Notes: generated from the letters alone by a model not told the origin. Positions 46,533 to 58,755 are shown, counted from the first letter of the stretch. The stretch is DNA of 64,000 nucleotides from Pomphorhynchus laevis (GCA_012934845.2 WNNJ02001801.1:62001-126000); one strand, 5' to 3'. Numbers and translations are program-made.

Positions 46533-48908
46533 TCACCCCCGAAGAATCCAATCGAGACGGACTATGCTGGGTAAACGAGAGACGAGGAGCTTAAGAAACC
46601 TTAGCCTTTGCTCTGGGGGACGTCCTCTCAAAAAGAAGATCAATCCCGAGATGGCCCAAGTGCCGCAGATTCGCACCTGGGTTTTCTCTTTCAATGACAG
46701 ATGTTGAGCCCGTTTCAGAGCCCACCTAGCTTTCTTCAGGATACGTTTCAATCTATCCATGTCAGCTTTCGCCGACCATTTCACCATAACGGTGAACCCC
46801 AGGTATTTTACTCGACTTGTAAAGGTAGGGAGTGGTTCACAGGCAAACATGGAGGAGAGCGCAGAGAGTGCTAGTCTCTTAAGTTTTTTCTTTGTTGCAG
46901 GGGAGCCATGAAAGACTACCACCTGCGATTTTGCAGAGTTTAAAATAAGATTGGATTGGGGTAGCTGGTCTTTTAATCTTGAAAAGAAACGGCTGATGTC
47001 AGAGACTACGTCTTTACACCTGCGTCCAGTGAACAGGGCTGTGGTGTCATCAGCGTACACCACTAGACGTTGATCACGTTTAAATATTTTGAATAGATTA
47101 ATGGAGGCAGCAAGATATAAGATAGGAGAGAGGGGAGCCTTGAGGCACACCTTTAATAGGGTAGAACTGACGCGCATCAAAGTCGTCTTCATAGTAAAAT
47201 CGCTTGGGATACAGCATGATCTCCACTCTGTTAACAATTCTCGCAGGCAACCCAAGGGACCTGAGAGAAGATATCACAAAAGGAATGGAGATGCGGTCAA
47301 ATGCAGCAGAAAAATCAAGGAAAACAGCCACAACTAGGCGATGGCTATTATCCTAATAAAACTGCTCCACCTCACCAACTGCTGAATGAACAGAGCGACC
47401 TTCGACAAACCAATGAAAACCCAGAGGGATCAAATTACGCCTACTTAAATAGTCGCGGATTTTACGCGCAAGCGCTTTTTCGTAAATAAACACGAGGGCA
47501 TTTTGAATCGAAATGGGTCGCAAATATTTAGGGCATGAGCAGGATTTTTTCTTCGGAAGAAAAACACTCTTACTAATATTGATGCTTGCTACATCGGATA
47601 AGGAGGCTAAAAGCATTGTGGACGGCCACCTCTCTTCTCTGATCAACTGTCAAAAGCTGACAGACCCGAGAAGAAAGTGGAGCGACGGATTTGGAGGTGC
47701 CCGGAAGTGGACCCCAGGAGTTAAGGTTATCCGTAGCAGATAGATCCCTACTCCTGAAGTTACACCAAAGCGGGATTGTTTAAGGTGATTGAGTGGCTCC
47801 ATAGTTGTGTAGAGCTAGTGACTCCTTTAAAACTTTATCAAGGCCTACATTCCCTATCCAACCCAATGCTCTATCCTTCCAGCAAACAAACTTCTCCTTC
47901 TTGAAAATCTTCCAAAAGGAAGACTGAGAAGGACTAAGGCGAGCAATACTCGTCCTATCCTTACTCAGCTAAAACCTATATCTAGTGATCCAGTATTCAT
48001 TCGAGAGAGCCTGTCTGGCGGAAACAGAGAGATTAGGGAGGTTAAGCAATTTCGCTAGGACCTTTAGTTTCGTTAGAGTGGGATTGTATATACGACCTTT
48101 TAGGTAGTCGATAAAATCGCGGTAGCTTGCGAAAAGAGGTAGGTATTAAATTCGGTTAGAATCTCATTTCCTATTATGGGAAAGAGTTGGATAGCCGCTT
48201 GAAAGAAAGCCACTCTGATCGGATCAAAGTGAAACCTCCTTCGAAGCAACGTATCTTCCTCAATTCTCCAACGAATTAGATCATGAGAGGTGGACAATTG
48301 CTGGCGCGACTGCTCCGTGCAGAGAGGTTTTAACAACCACCTCGAGTAAAGCAGTAAAATCTCGAGGATTGAATTTGTTGATATGCCATGAAAGGTAGGT
48401 GACGGGGGGTTGTGAATAAGATAACCGTTCCTAGCTCTGCGAAGTGCTGCATTGATCCAACGACCAGTTCTGTCGTTGAAATCTCCAAGTATCATGTCGT
48501 AGCCGCTGTCGATAATACTATCCAGGGTGACGCGGTTCTTGTGTATCTCCCCAGGACGGATTTAGATATTGGCTAGACTGAGGCGTTTACCGTTCTTACA
48601 GAGTGAACCTACTAAACAAGACATGGCTGGACAGGAATAGTTTAATAGGAGGAAGGATTTTAAGGAGCACTTAACTAAGGTCAAGAGTTTTTGAGATGAG
48701 GAGGAGTGAGGAGGGATTATGTACGGAGTATAATGGGAATAAACGTGCTTTGGGTAAATCGAGTAATGTCCTGGGGGAGACAGATATACCGCGTGTCCTG
48801 AAGGACTATGACAACGGCATCTCTAACGGATAGAAATCTAAGGGCAGAAGCACCTCCCGAATTCCACTGAAGGATATTCAGTGAAAAAGGTTCACGAGTA
48901 CTCTGCAT
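46533..48908 (-). pseudogene. Family B ORF2 (endonuclease-RT), broken
   Basis: ATG at 48908 with MQSTREPFSLNILQWNSGG. Endonuclease MILGDFNDRTGRW (about 48490) and STSHDLIRWRIEED follow, then an RT with FLDFSAAFDRI (47331 downward), GVPQGSPLS and VVYADDTTALFTGRR (about 47070). The C-terminus reaches RLPSIVRLDWILRG. Frame changes near 48720, 48100, 47650 and 47130. Confidence 0.85.
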
Positions 48909-48941
48909 TGCATCAGATTAGCTGGCTGGGATTGCCTTGAC

Positions 48942-50198
48942 CTAGACGGAGCTAGGGGCGGAAATGTCGCCCTTTCCACCACAAGCCCCTACTAGGGAAG
49001 ACACTTGCCCACGGGCATTATCTGTATTTCTTATGAGTGCAACGGCCGCATCTTCGGCCTTGGATTTTAACATTTTCCCGCTCTTCACGTGAGGAACTCT
49101 GTGTGACGATGCTGCTATTTTCGTTGATTCCTTCAGGAGCGGAGGGTCGGCGATTACTGGAGGGGTAAAAAATAAGGCGAGCTGTTTCTGAATCATGTTC
49201 TCCAATTGATTGAAGATTGCTTGTCTTGTGGAGTCGACTAACCTGATGATGTCGTTGTAAGTCATTCTACCCGCAACTGCACCAAAAGTCACGGGGTCAT
49301 CTTTTTTATTGAGGTGGGATGAGCAGTGACGGGAACAATACAGTTTGAAGTTCGCACACTTCCTGGACCACGCCGGATGGGCTCCTCCACAATTTGAACA
49401 CTTGGGCTGGGATGAGCACTTCCCGCCAATTTGCGGGCAATTAGTTAGGCCGCATGCGCCACAAGACTTCTCCTTAACACATCCAGAGCCCCAGTGCCCC
49501 CATTCCTGGCAAGTATTGCAGTGCGGGTAAGTTAGCTCGTCAGTGCTTATGAGTTTAAACAATAAATTATGTCCCAAAAATGGGTTACATGCGGATTTTG
49601 TTAGGATCTCAGCATTATCAATGGAAGAGGACGCAAAGCTATCGGGAGAGGAAAGCCGTTCTTTCCTTTCACGTACCGGAAGTTTGTTAGTCTAAATAGT
49701 CTCTTTATTATCCTTCTCATCCAGAAGGGGAGGAAGATTCGAAATTTTGATGGAAGCTTGAATAGGTTTAAATTGTATTGTCCCAACATTCATTAATTCA
49801 TCGTGGAAAAAAGTTTCATTCTCCTTCGTACTTGATTTCATCTTCAAAGTAGCGTACTTAGTGGAATCGGACTCTATTATTCTATTTTGCAGTAAACTTA
49901 CGCAGGAATATGCTAAATAGCTTATGGCGCTCTATTGGCGCTGATAGCTTAATAACCGCCAGATTTTTTATAATTTGGGTATTGGGGGAAGTTCCCCAAT
50001 TACCTCTTTTACGGAAGATGACAACAAACCACTTACCTCGTTTGATGTTGTAGACGAAGTTAACTGCATTTTGTTTGAGTTTATACGGTATTCTCCGATT
50101 TCTGTTGCAATTGTAGAATCTTTTGATCCTCCGATAACACACAATTTGCTCATGGAATTTTTTTGGATTATCTGACGAAAACTTTTACCGAAACGCAA
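48942..50198 (-). pseudogene. Family B ORF1 with CCHC knuckles, broken
   Basis: Likely start ATG at 50198. An N-terminal ELPPIPKL..IIKNLAVIKL block matches 54481-54530. The 211-codon frame 48942-49577 holds three knuckles: CNTCQEWGHWGSGC, CGACGLTNCPQIGGKC and CSNCGGAHPAWSRKC. This is the best preserved knuckle region in the window. The middle portion (49600-49900) is in other frames. Role: RNA-binding partner of the LINE RNA. Confidence 0.8.
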
Positions 50199-50599
50199 TA
50201 ATATTGCTTGTATTTTAACACCAGTTTAATTAAGAAATTTTTGAAGCTGGATCAAAGAAAAGAGGAAATTTTTTATTGATATTTCGCTAACCTCAGTTAG
50301 CATCTTCAGGAAATTACAATGTTTTTTGTACATGCCTTTATAAAAAATTCAAAACGATCGCCGCCATGTTCTTTGAGCAGGTGCTGCTATTATTAGCAAT
50401 AAATAGCTACTTTCACTGTTGTTTAAATTGTGACACGATTTAGATAACTTTTTTACCGAAATCGTGTGAATTGCAAAAATTGTAATCGTTATTCTAAAAA
50501 TGTGCATTGGGGGTTCAAACGATTCTACTTTTCCTGTAAATATTGCTGCAAATGGTAAAGTTTTTTAGCAGTTCTGATACGGAAAAAGACACAGAGGTA

Positions 50600-51660
50600 A
50601 GATACTTGTTGCCTAACTTTTCTACAGATATGGGGGTACTACTCCCCATTCCTAAACTAAACAATTTAGCTATTATTTCGGTCTCTAAGCCAATTGAGAG
50701 ACAAATTATTTAATTTTTTTGAGAGACTTTGTAAGGAGTTACAGTAACAGAGTCTTATTTAATACAGTGCGTTTGTTTGAGACAAGTATAAAGATCTCCT
50801 TCATAAATTCTGAGATCATGCATCAATATGATAGATTTTTCGTCAAAAATCTAGCCAATCTGGGCAATTTACAGTTGAAACCAATCCAAGCAACCCTTAA
50901 AATATCAAATTTTCTTCCCCTTCTAGAGGTTGAGACGTGTGTGAATTAAAATCGAAGTACAATCTGCTTTCTTTACGATCCGTCAAATCTAAAGCGGGAC
51001 AATATCTTCCAATTGCATTCTGCACCATGGATATTGACCCAACCCCTTCTTGAGGTACAACTTAAAGTTTACATTGATAGAAAAGGACAACTAGACATAC
51101 TCCCACTGCAATGTCTGCCACTTCTGGGGGGCACTAGGGTCGACCTGTTCATCGACGAGAATATGTGGAGTTTGCGGTAGTGACTCCTACAATGTCCTAC
51201 TTAAGGGGGAGAAATGTACGGCTCCTCCAAACTGCCGTAACTGCACCGGTGACCACCCTTCCTGGTCCAAACGCTGTAAACATTTCAAGGCTTACCAAAA
51301 GACTTTTTCGGGTCTTTCGGATAATACTAAATCCGCTACTGACTTCTCTACTGTTGCCGCTTCTTCTGACAGAATGTCCAATAAAGACATACTTCAACTT
51401 ATAGATTAAAACAAAAAATTTATTTTGGCCCAGATGGAGAAGATGATCGCTCCTCTGGTATCTGCACTTCTGGGAACTTCCAATACAAAGGTGTTACCGG
51501 AACTTGCCTTACTTACTCAAAGAAACGAGCGGCTTCTGCTCGGACAGTTCCCCCTTTAAAAGTTAGAAAGCTACTCAAGCAGAAGTTGCCTCAATCCCGG
51601 GAAATGAAGATATTGCCCGGGGGTTCCGACCCTGGATGGGGCTAGTGGTGGGAAGGGCAA
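50600..51660 (+). pseudogene. Family B ORF1, broken
   Basis: LLPIPKLNNLAIISVSKPIE (about 50640) and RSYSNRVLFNTVRLFETSIK (50719 frame) match the ORF1 N-terminal half at 54481-54660. The knuckle region (about 51090-51290) is scrambled across frames, and the C-terminal part matches 55300-55540. Several stops. Confidence 0.7.
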
Positions 51661-51717
51661 CCTTCCTGCACCTAGCTCTGTTTAGGTTGGCTTCCTCCGT
51701 CCAACTTATCTGGCACA

Positions 51718-54030
51718 ATGGTGAGTAAACCTGAGCCTTTTTCACTGAATATCCTTCAGTGGAATTCGGGAAGTGCTTCTGCCCTTAGACTTTTATTTGG
51801 TAGAGACGTAGATGTTATATTCCTTCAGGAGACGCGGTCTATCCGTCTACCCCAGGACATTACTCGATTTATCCCAAAGCATATTTGTTCCCACTATACT
51901 CCGTACATAACCCCACCTCATTCCTCTTCATCTCAAGGACTCTTGACCTTAGTTAAGTGCTCATTAAGATCCTCCCTCTTGCTAAATTACTCTTGTCCAG
52001 CTCTGTATTGTTTGGTAGTTTCACTCGTTAAGAACGGTAAACGCCTCAGTCTTGCCAATGTCTACATCCGGCCAGAGGAGATACACAAGAACCGTGACAT
52101 CCTGGACGGTATTATTGATAGCGGCTATGACATGGTATTAGGTGACTTCAACGACAGAACTATCGTTGGATTAATGCAGCACTTCGCAGAGCCATGAACG
52201 GTTATATTATTCACAAACCACCGTCTACCACCTTTCATTGCACATCAACGAATTCACTCCTCGACTTCTTTCTGCTCCATGAGAGGTGGTTGTTAAAACC
52301 CTTCTGTACAAAGCAGTCGCGACAACATCTATCCACCTCTCATGATCTAATTCGCTGGCGAATAGAAGAGGATACGCTGTTTCGTAGAAGATTCCACTTT
52401 GACCCGATCAGAGTGGCTTTCTTCCAGGCAGCTATCCAATGCTTCCCTCAAATTGGGAATGAGAGTTTAACCGAAGTTAATTCCTACCTTTCTTCGCAAG
52501 CTACCGCGTCGCTTTTGACAACCTATAAAGGTCGCATTTTCAGTCTCACTCCGACAAAACTCAAGGTCCTAGCTAAACTGCTTAACCTCTCTAATCTCTC
52601 TGCTTCCGCCAGACAAACCCTCTCAGATGAATACTGGCGCACCATATATCGGTTCCAGCTGAGTAGGGATAGGACGAGTATTGCTCGTCTTAACACTTCT
52701 CAGTCTTCCTTTTGGAAGATATTTAAGGAGAAGTTTGCTTCTTGGAAGGATAGGGCTCTGGGTTGGATCGGTAGTATATGCCTTGGAAAAGTTTTGGAAG
52801 AGTCACTAGCCCAACACAACTATGGAGCCACGCAATCACCTCAACCAATCCCGCCTTGGGAGACCTCAGGAGTAGGAATTTATCTGTCACAGATATTCTC
52901 AACGCCTGGGGGCCTCTTCCGGGCACCTCCAAATCCGTCGCTTCACTCTCTTTTCGTGTCTGTCAGCTTTTGACAGCCGATCAAAGAAGGGAGGTGGCTG
53001 TCACAATGCTATTAGCCACCCCATCCGATTTGGCCGGCATCAATATTAGTAGAAGGATTTTTTACCTAAAAAGTATCCGGTATCTTGTCCTATAGACCTG
53101 CGGTCTATTTCGATTCAAAATTTCCTCCTCTCGATCTACGAAAAAGCGCTTGTGCGTAGAATCCGCGATCATCTGAGTAGGCGAAATTTAATCCCACCTG
53201 GATTCCATGGGTTTGTCAAATGTCACTCGGTCCATTCAGCTGTCGGTGAAGTGCATCGGTCCCTCGAGTTGCCTTTGAGAATTGTTAACAGGGTGGAAAT
53301 ACTGCTGTACACCAAGCGATGCTATTACGACGACCCTGATGCGCGTCAGTTCTACCCTATTACGGGTTTTCTTCAAGGCTCCCCTCTCTCCTATCTTATA
53401 TCTTGCTGCCTCCATCAATTTATTCAAAATATTTAAACGTGATCAACGTCTAGTGGTGTACGCTGATGACACCACAGCCCTGTTCACTGAACGCAAATGT
53501 AAAGACGTAGTCTCGGACATCAGCCGCTTCTTTTTAAGATTAAAAGACCCGTTGCCCAAGTCCAAGCTTGTTTTAAACTCTGCTAAATCGCAGGTGGTCG
53601 TTTTTCATGGCACCCCTGCTACGAAGCAAAAACTTAAGATATTAGCACTCTCTGCGCTCTGCTCTATTTTCGCCTCTGAACCAGTCCTCACCTTCACAAG
53701 TCGAGTAAAATACCTGCGGTTCACTGTTTCGGTGAACTGGTCGGCGAAAGCTGACATAGATAGACTAAAACGTATCCAGAAGAGAGCTAGGTGGACTCTG
53801 AAAAGGGCCCAGCATCTGTCGTTGAAAAGGAAACTTGGGCTATCTAGGGGTTAGTCTTATTTTCAAAGGGATGTCCCCCAGAGCAAAGGCTAAGGTTTCT
53901 TAAGCTCCTCGTCTCGCGTTTACCAAGCATAGTCCGCTCCGATTGGACTCTTCGGGGGTGAAGGACCCAGGGTGGTTTAATCGGAAGGCAGCGTGTTGGA
54001 TTGGTTGGGGGCTCAGATCCCTATGGATTT
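51718..54030 (+). pseudogene. Family B ORF2 (endonuclease-RT), broken
   Basis: ATG at 51718. The endonuclease reads EPFSLNILQWNSGSASALRL and MVLGDFNDRT, then continues from 52194 in another frame (STSHDLIRWRIEED). The RT keeps VVYADDTTALFTERK (about 53450) but has lost part of the fingers: about 110 bases around 53250 (FLDFSAAFD block) are missing compared with the 54309 copy, so it lacks a catalytic motif. Confidence 0.85.
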
Positions 54031-54462
54031 GAGGTTGTAGATGGAATAGAAGACTATTACAGACTGAAGATAAAGTAGAAGTGTTAACTTATTTTCTGTT
54101 TGTCTAACTCGTGTTTATTCCATTTATGTTTTTATTAATAAAATCTTATTATTATGAAATCGTGTGACGATTTATTGCGTTTTGTGTACCTTCAGAAGTT
54201 GCCGAAATCGTGTCACAATTCAAACAACATTGAAAGCAGCTGTTTATCGCTAATAACAGCAGTACTTGCTCAAAGAAAATGGCTGCAATCGTTTTAATTT
54301 TTATAAAGCGGAAAAGTTTAAAACATATACAGTTTCTGTCAATGTCGGAGTTATCAAACGATAGCAGCAAAAATCATTCAAAAATTAACAATAATCCTAC
54401 AAAAAAAGAAATTAAAGGTAAATCTAACTACAGATCCAAGTAACAAGGTTAGTAATTTTTCT

Positions 54463-55544
54463 ATGGTATCAGGTGATAAGGAGGTGCTTCCTCCCATTCC
54501 TAAATTAAAGAATTTGCTGATAATTAAAGTTAAGAAACCGACCGAAAAACACGATGTCTACAACAAATTTTTGAGATCCTTCACCAAACAGTTTCAGAAC
54601 AGGGTTCTATTTAACTCTGTTAGGTTACACCCCGCGGAGGTGAAGATCTCTTTTGTCTCGAATGATATTGCCGCAAACTACATGGAGTACTTCTCCGCCA
54701 ATTTAGCTGAATATGGTGAAATTTCATCCAAGCCTATCCTAGCATCGCTAAAAGTTTCAAATCTTCCCTGTTCAATGGAAGAAGACGATATACGTTCTTT
54801 TATGGCAAAATTCAAAGTCACCAATCTGAGGTCAATCCGGTGTAAGGACAGGAACCCTATCCCGGTTGGCTTTTGCAATGCTCCTGTAAATATTGCTGAA
54901 TCCTTGTCTAATTCTACGTCGAATCCCTTTATGGGTTTTAATATTAAATTCACGATCACAGAGAGGGATGATCTGAGCTATCCCCACTGCAGCCGGTGTC
55001 ACAAATGGGGACACTGGGCCTCCAGCTGCAGTGGGACCCTTTCGTGTGGGGTCTGTAGCTCCACCAGCTGTCCTTCTCTTACAACTACTGATCGCTGCGA
55101 GGCCCTCCTTTCCTGCTCGAATTGCGTGGGTGCCATCCTGCTTGGAGCAGGAAATGCTCTCTATTCAAAGAATATAGACAATTATTCTTGTTGAAACCGC
55201 CCAATCCGGCCAAGTCCTTCGCGGTCGCTGCAGCTCCACGTATGGATGACGCTCACATTCTACGGATTATCGACTTAAAGACTTCGAATGCTCTTCGGCA
55301 GATGGAGGAGTTAGTACGCTCTATCCTAACCGTTATCGGGACTAATCCTGTGCTTCCTGTTTCCTCGGTTCCGGAGTCGAAAAAGAGAGGGGCTTCAGCC
55401 CATGCCGTTCCCCCGCTTAAGATTGGGAAGCTAATCCAACAGAAGACTAATAGGGGAAATGAAGATACTGCCCAGGGGCAAGTACCTTCCTTGGAGGGGG
55501 CTAGTGGTGGGAAGGGCAACCTTCCTGCACCTAGCTTTGTCTAG
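54463..55544 (+). pseudogene. Family B ORF1 (zinc-knuckle protein), one frameshift
   Basis: Starts at ATG 54463 (MVSGDKEVLPPIPKLKNL). An upstream ATG at 54342 opens a separate 33-codon frame ending at 54443. Residues 1-130 form the N-terminal domain, then CSRCHKWGHWASSC (about 54982-55024), CGVCSSTSCP and the third knuckle CSNC..CHPAWSRKC. A frame change near 55120-55140 splits the third knuckle; the rest runs in another frame to 55544. About 360 codons in total. The knuckles are expected to bind the element's RNA. Confidence 0.85.
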
Positions 55545-55577
55545 GTAGGCAATCCCCCATCCAACTAATCCATCACA

Positions 55578-57893
55578 ATGCAGAGTACTCGTGAGCCTTT
55601 TTCACTGAATATCCTTCAGTGGAACTCGGGAGGTGCTTCCGCCCTTAGACTTCTATCTGGTAGAGATGCAGATGTTATAGTCCTTCAAGAGACGCGGTCC
55701 ATCCGTCTCCCCCAGGACATTACTCGATTTATCCCAAAGCATATTTGTTCCCACTATACTCCGTACATAACCCCACCTCACTCCTCTTCATCTCAAGGAC
55801 TCTTGACCTTAGTTAAGTGCTCCTTAAGGTCCTCCCTCCTATTAAACTACTCATGTCCAGCCCTTTCTTGTTTAGTAGTTTCACTCAGTAAGAACGGTAA
55901 ACGCATAAGTCTAGCCAATGTCTACATCCGTCCAGGGGAAATTCACAAGAACCGTGACCTCCTGGATAGTATTATTGACAGCGGTTATGACATGTTACTT
56001 GGAGATTTCAACGACAGAACTGGTCGTTGGATCAATGCAGCACTTCGCAGAGCTAGGAACGGTTATCTTATTCACAAACCCCCGTCACCTACCTTTCATT
56101 GCACATCAACAAATTCTATCCTCGACATTTTACTGCTTCACTCGAGGTGGTTGTTAAAACCCTTCTGCACGGAGCAGTCGCGCCAGCATTTGTCAACCTC
56201 TCATGACCTAATTCGTTGGAGGATTGAGGAAGATATGTTGCTTCGAAGGAGGTTTCACTTTGATCCGATCAGAGTGGCCCTCTTTCAAGCGGCTATCCAA
56301 CTCTTTCCCTTAATAGGAAATGAGAGTTTGACCAAATTTAATACCTACCACTTTTCGCAAGCTACCGCGATTCTATCGACTACCTATAAAGGTCGTATAT
56401 ACAATCCCACTCCGACAAAACTCAAGGTCCTAGCAAAATTACTGAACCTCCCTAATCTCTCTGCTTCCGCCAAACAGGCCCTCTCGAATGAATACTGGAG
56501 CACTAGATACAGGTTCCAGCTGAGTAGGGATAGGACGAGTATCGCTCGCCTTAATCCTTCTCAGTCTTCCTTTTGGAAGATTTTCAAGAAGGAGAAGTTT
56601 GTTTGCTGGAAGGATAGAGCATTGCGTTGGATAGGGAATGTAGGTCTTGATAAAGTTTTAGAGGAGTCACTGGCCCTACACAACTATGGAGCCACTCAAT
56701 CACCTCAACCAATCCCGCCTTGGTGTAACTTCAGGAGTAGGGATCTATCTGTTACGGATATCCTTAACTCCTGGGGTCCACTCCCGGGCATCTCCAAATC
56801 CGTCGTTCCACTTTCCTCTCGGGTCTGTCAGCTTTTGACAGCTGATCAGAGAAGAGAGGTGGCCGTCACAATGCTTTTAGCCTCCCCATCCGATGTAGCA
56901 GGCATCAATATTAGTAAGCGTGTTTTTATTCCTAAGAAAAAATCCTGCTCATGTCCTAAAGATCTGCGACCCATTTCGATTCAAAATGCCCTCGTTTCGA
57001 TTTACGAAAAAGCGCTTGCGCGTAAAATCCGCGACCATTTAAGTAGGCGTAATTTGATCCCTCCAGGTTTTCATGGGTTCGTCAAAGGTCGCTCGGTCCA
57101 TTCAGCAGTTGGTGAGGTGGAGCAGTTTTGTCGGGATAATAGCCATCGTCTAGTTGTGGCTGTTTTCCTTGACTTTTCTGCTGCATTTGACCGCATCTCC
57201 ATTCCTTTTGTGATCTCTTCTCTCAGGTCCCTCGGGTTGCCTGCGAGAATTGTGAACAGAGTGGAGATCCTGTTGTTTACCAAGCGATTTTACTATGAAG
57301 ACGACCCTGATGCGCGTCAGTTCTACCCTATTACGGGTGTACCTCAAGGATCCCCACTTTCTCCTATCTTATATCTTGCTGCCTCTATTAAACTATTCAA
57401 AATATTTAAACGCGAACAACGTCTTGTGGTGTACGCTGATGACACCACAGCACTGTTCACTGGACACAGGTGTAAAGACGTAGTCTCTGACATCAGCCGT
57501 TTCTTTTTAAGATTAAAAGATCAGTTACCCATATCCAATCTTATTTTAAACTCAGCTAAATCGCAGGTGGTCGTCTTTCATGGCACACCTGCTACAAAGC
57601 AAAAACTTAAGAGATTAGCACTCTCTGCGCTCTCCTCCATATTTGCCTCTGAACCACTTCCCACCTTCACAAGTCGAGTAAAATACCTGGGGTTCACCGT
57701 TACGGTGAACTGGTCGGCGAAAGCTGACCTGGATAGACTCAAACGTATCCTGAAGAAAGCTAGGTGGGCCCTGAAACGGGCTCAGCATCTGTCATTGAAA
57801 GGGAAAACCCAGGTGCGCCTTTGGGGTACCTGGGCTATCTCGGGACTTGTCTTCTTCTCAAGAGGACGCAGAGCAAAGGCTAAGGTTTCTTAA
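55578..57893 (+). CDS. Family B ORF2: endonuclease-reverse transcriptase
   Basis: 771 codons from ATG 55578, 33 bases after ORF1. Residues 1-220 are the APE-type endonuclease: SLNILQWNSGG, VIVLQETRSIR, MLLGDFNDRTGRWINAAL and STSHDLIRW. A linker follows to about 430. The RT covers about 430-700 with SCPKDLRPISIQN, RNLIPPGFHGFVKGRSVHSA, VFLDFSAAFDRISIPF, GVPQGSPLSPILYLAAS and LVVYADDTTALFTG. Both catalytic aspartate motifs are present. A small deletion near 57867 (GAGGACG then CAGAGC) shifts the frame, so about 50 C-terminal codons (57865-58029, WFSRKAACWIGWG) are lost from the protein. It would nick and prime on target DNA. Confidence 0.9.
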   Translation: MQSTREPFSLNILQWNSGGASALRLLSGRDADVIVLQETRSIRLPQDITRFIPKHICSHYTPYITPPHSSSSQGLLTLVKCSLRSSLLLNYSCPALSCLVVSLSKNGKRISLANVYIRPGEIHKNRDLLDSIIDSGYDMLLGDFNDRTGRWINAALRRARNGYLIHKPPSPTFHCTSTNSILDILLLHSRWLLKPFCTEQSRQHLSTSHDLIRWRIEEDMLLRRRFHFDPIRVALFQAAIQLFPLIGNESLTKFNTYHFSQATAILSTTYKGRIYNPTPTKLKVLAKLLNLPNLSASAKQALSNEYWSTRYRFQLSRDRTSIARLNPSQSSFWKIFKKEKFVCWKDRALRWIGNVGLDKVLEESLALHNYGATQSPQPIPPWCNFRSRDLSVTDILNSWGPLPGISKSVVPLSSRVCQLLTADQRREVAVTMLLASPSDVAGINISKRVFIPKKKSCSCPKDLRPISIQNALVSIYEKALARKIRDHLSRRNLIPPGFHGFVKGRSVHSAVGEVEQFCRDNSHRLVVAVFLDFSAAFDRISIPFVISSLRSLGLPARIVNRVEILLFTKRFYYEDDPDARQFYPITGVPQGSPLSPILYLAASIKLFKIFKREQRLVVYADDTTALFTGHRCKDVVSDISRFFLRLKDQLPISNLILNSAKSQVVVFHGTPATKQKLKRLALSALSSIFASEPLPTFTSRVKYLGFTVTVNWSAKADLDRLKRILKKARWALKRAQHLSLKGKTQVRLWGTWAISGLVFFSRGRRAKAKVS

Positions 57894-58319
57894 GCTCCTC
57901 GTCTCTCGTTTACTCAGCATAGTCCGCGCCGATTGGATTCTTCGGGGGGTGAAAGACTCCGGGTGGTTTAGTCGGAAGGCGGCGTGTTGGATCGGTTGGG
58001 GGGCTCAGATCCCCCTGGACCTGAGGCCATAGAAGAAGAAAAGAGTTAGAAGACTGAAGAGCTACTGACTTTCTATTGTTGTGTCTGATCTGGTTTATTG
58101 CATGTTTCTTTTTCTTTTTTTGTGTAGTTAAGAAAGTCTTTATTTATTATTTATTTAATTTTTATAAAGGCATGTACATTAAAAACATTTTAATTCTCTG
58201 AAGATGTTAACATAGGTTAGCGAAATATCAAATAAAAATTTCCTATTTTCTTTGATCCAGCTCCAATAATTCTTTATCAATATTGGATCATTATCAACTA
58301 TTCAAAACCAGTTCAATTC

Positions 58320-58755
58320 TTATATATTAATATATGAACGAATACAAAACGTATTCTGGTCGTCGGTGTCAATTATTTCTTGATATATATGCACAATATT
58401 GTTCCTATGAAATAATGACCCTTTTCAAAAGTACCTAGTATCGAATTTATTTTTAAAATATCTTCAACTACAATGTATCAAATTAAAAAAATGACAATTA
58501 AGCGATAGCACAAAACTCGTCAAAATCTTTGATTTCATATATGTGAGTTAACGTTAGAAGTAAGTAATTATTTAAATTTGAAATTTTTGAACAGGATCAA
58601 TCAGTTTAATAAAATATCATTTAATTTGTAAGTTCTTTTTATTTCTTAAGTATTATGATACTTTGATACTTTTTTCAAATAATATAAGTAGAATTATTGA
58701 GTTTTGAATATGTGAAGTATTTATTTAGATATTTATTTGATTTAAGTCATAATCA
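58320..58755. other. Upstream region of FANCD2
   Basis: AT-rich, no repeat protein. It lies between element E2 and the FANCD2 start codon and presumably holds the promoter and 5' UTR; I see no convincing core element. Confidence 0.4.

Larger units (their letters stand above)
46331..50219 (-). mobile_element. LINE family B copy 5, nearly full length
   Basis: Minus strand, tail at 46331-46350 (AAGAAATTCCTTATTATTAG), ORF2 then ORF1, with the 5' end somewhere in 50180-50219 next to element E2. Both ORFs are recognisable from end to end but contain several frame changes. Sequence differs noticeably from the copy at 54309, especially in ORF1, so it may be an older subfamily. Confidence 0.88.
50470..54155 (+). 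mobile_element. LINE family B copy 6, full length, broken
   Basis: 3686 bp between two copies of GAAATCGTGTGA (50458-50469 and 54156-54167), a 12-base target duplication. Has a 5' leader, ORF1, ORF2 and the tail AAAATCTTATTATTA. Frames are broken in both ORFs. Confidence 0.88.
54309..58153 (+). mobile_element. LINE family B copy 7, best preserved
   Basis: 3845 bp flanked by the perfect 16-base duplication TTTAATTTTTATAAAG (54293-54308 and 58154-58169), so both ends are defined. Layout: 5' UTR, ORF1, a 33-base gap, ORF2, a 3' UTR and a TTTA-rich tail. The empty-site sequence can be read in E1 at about 11715-11735. ORF2 is open for 771 codons, making this the youngest-looking family B copy. 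Clade: Jockey/I-like by the APE-type endonuclease, knuckled ORF1 and lack of RNase H; not resolved further. Confidence 0.92.
50232..58307. mobile_element. Palindromic element E2, split by two LINEs
   Basis: Left arm 50232-50469 (minus orientation), right arm 54156-54308 plus 58170-58307, the same arms as E1 at 10691-11908. Flanks ACCAGTTTAATT (50220-50231) and ACCAGTTCAATT (58308-58319) look like a 12-base target duplication with one change. Copy 6 of family B sits at the centre and copy 7 in the right arm. Hammerhead-like words lie at 50282-50309 (minus) and 58198-58225 (plus). Confidence 0.65.

Noticed and set aside
54463-55544. Host nucleic-acid-binding zinc-knuckle gene
   Set aside because: Its position directly before ORF2 and its presence in copies 2, 5 and 6 show it is the LINE's ORF1.
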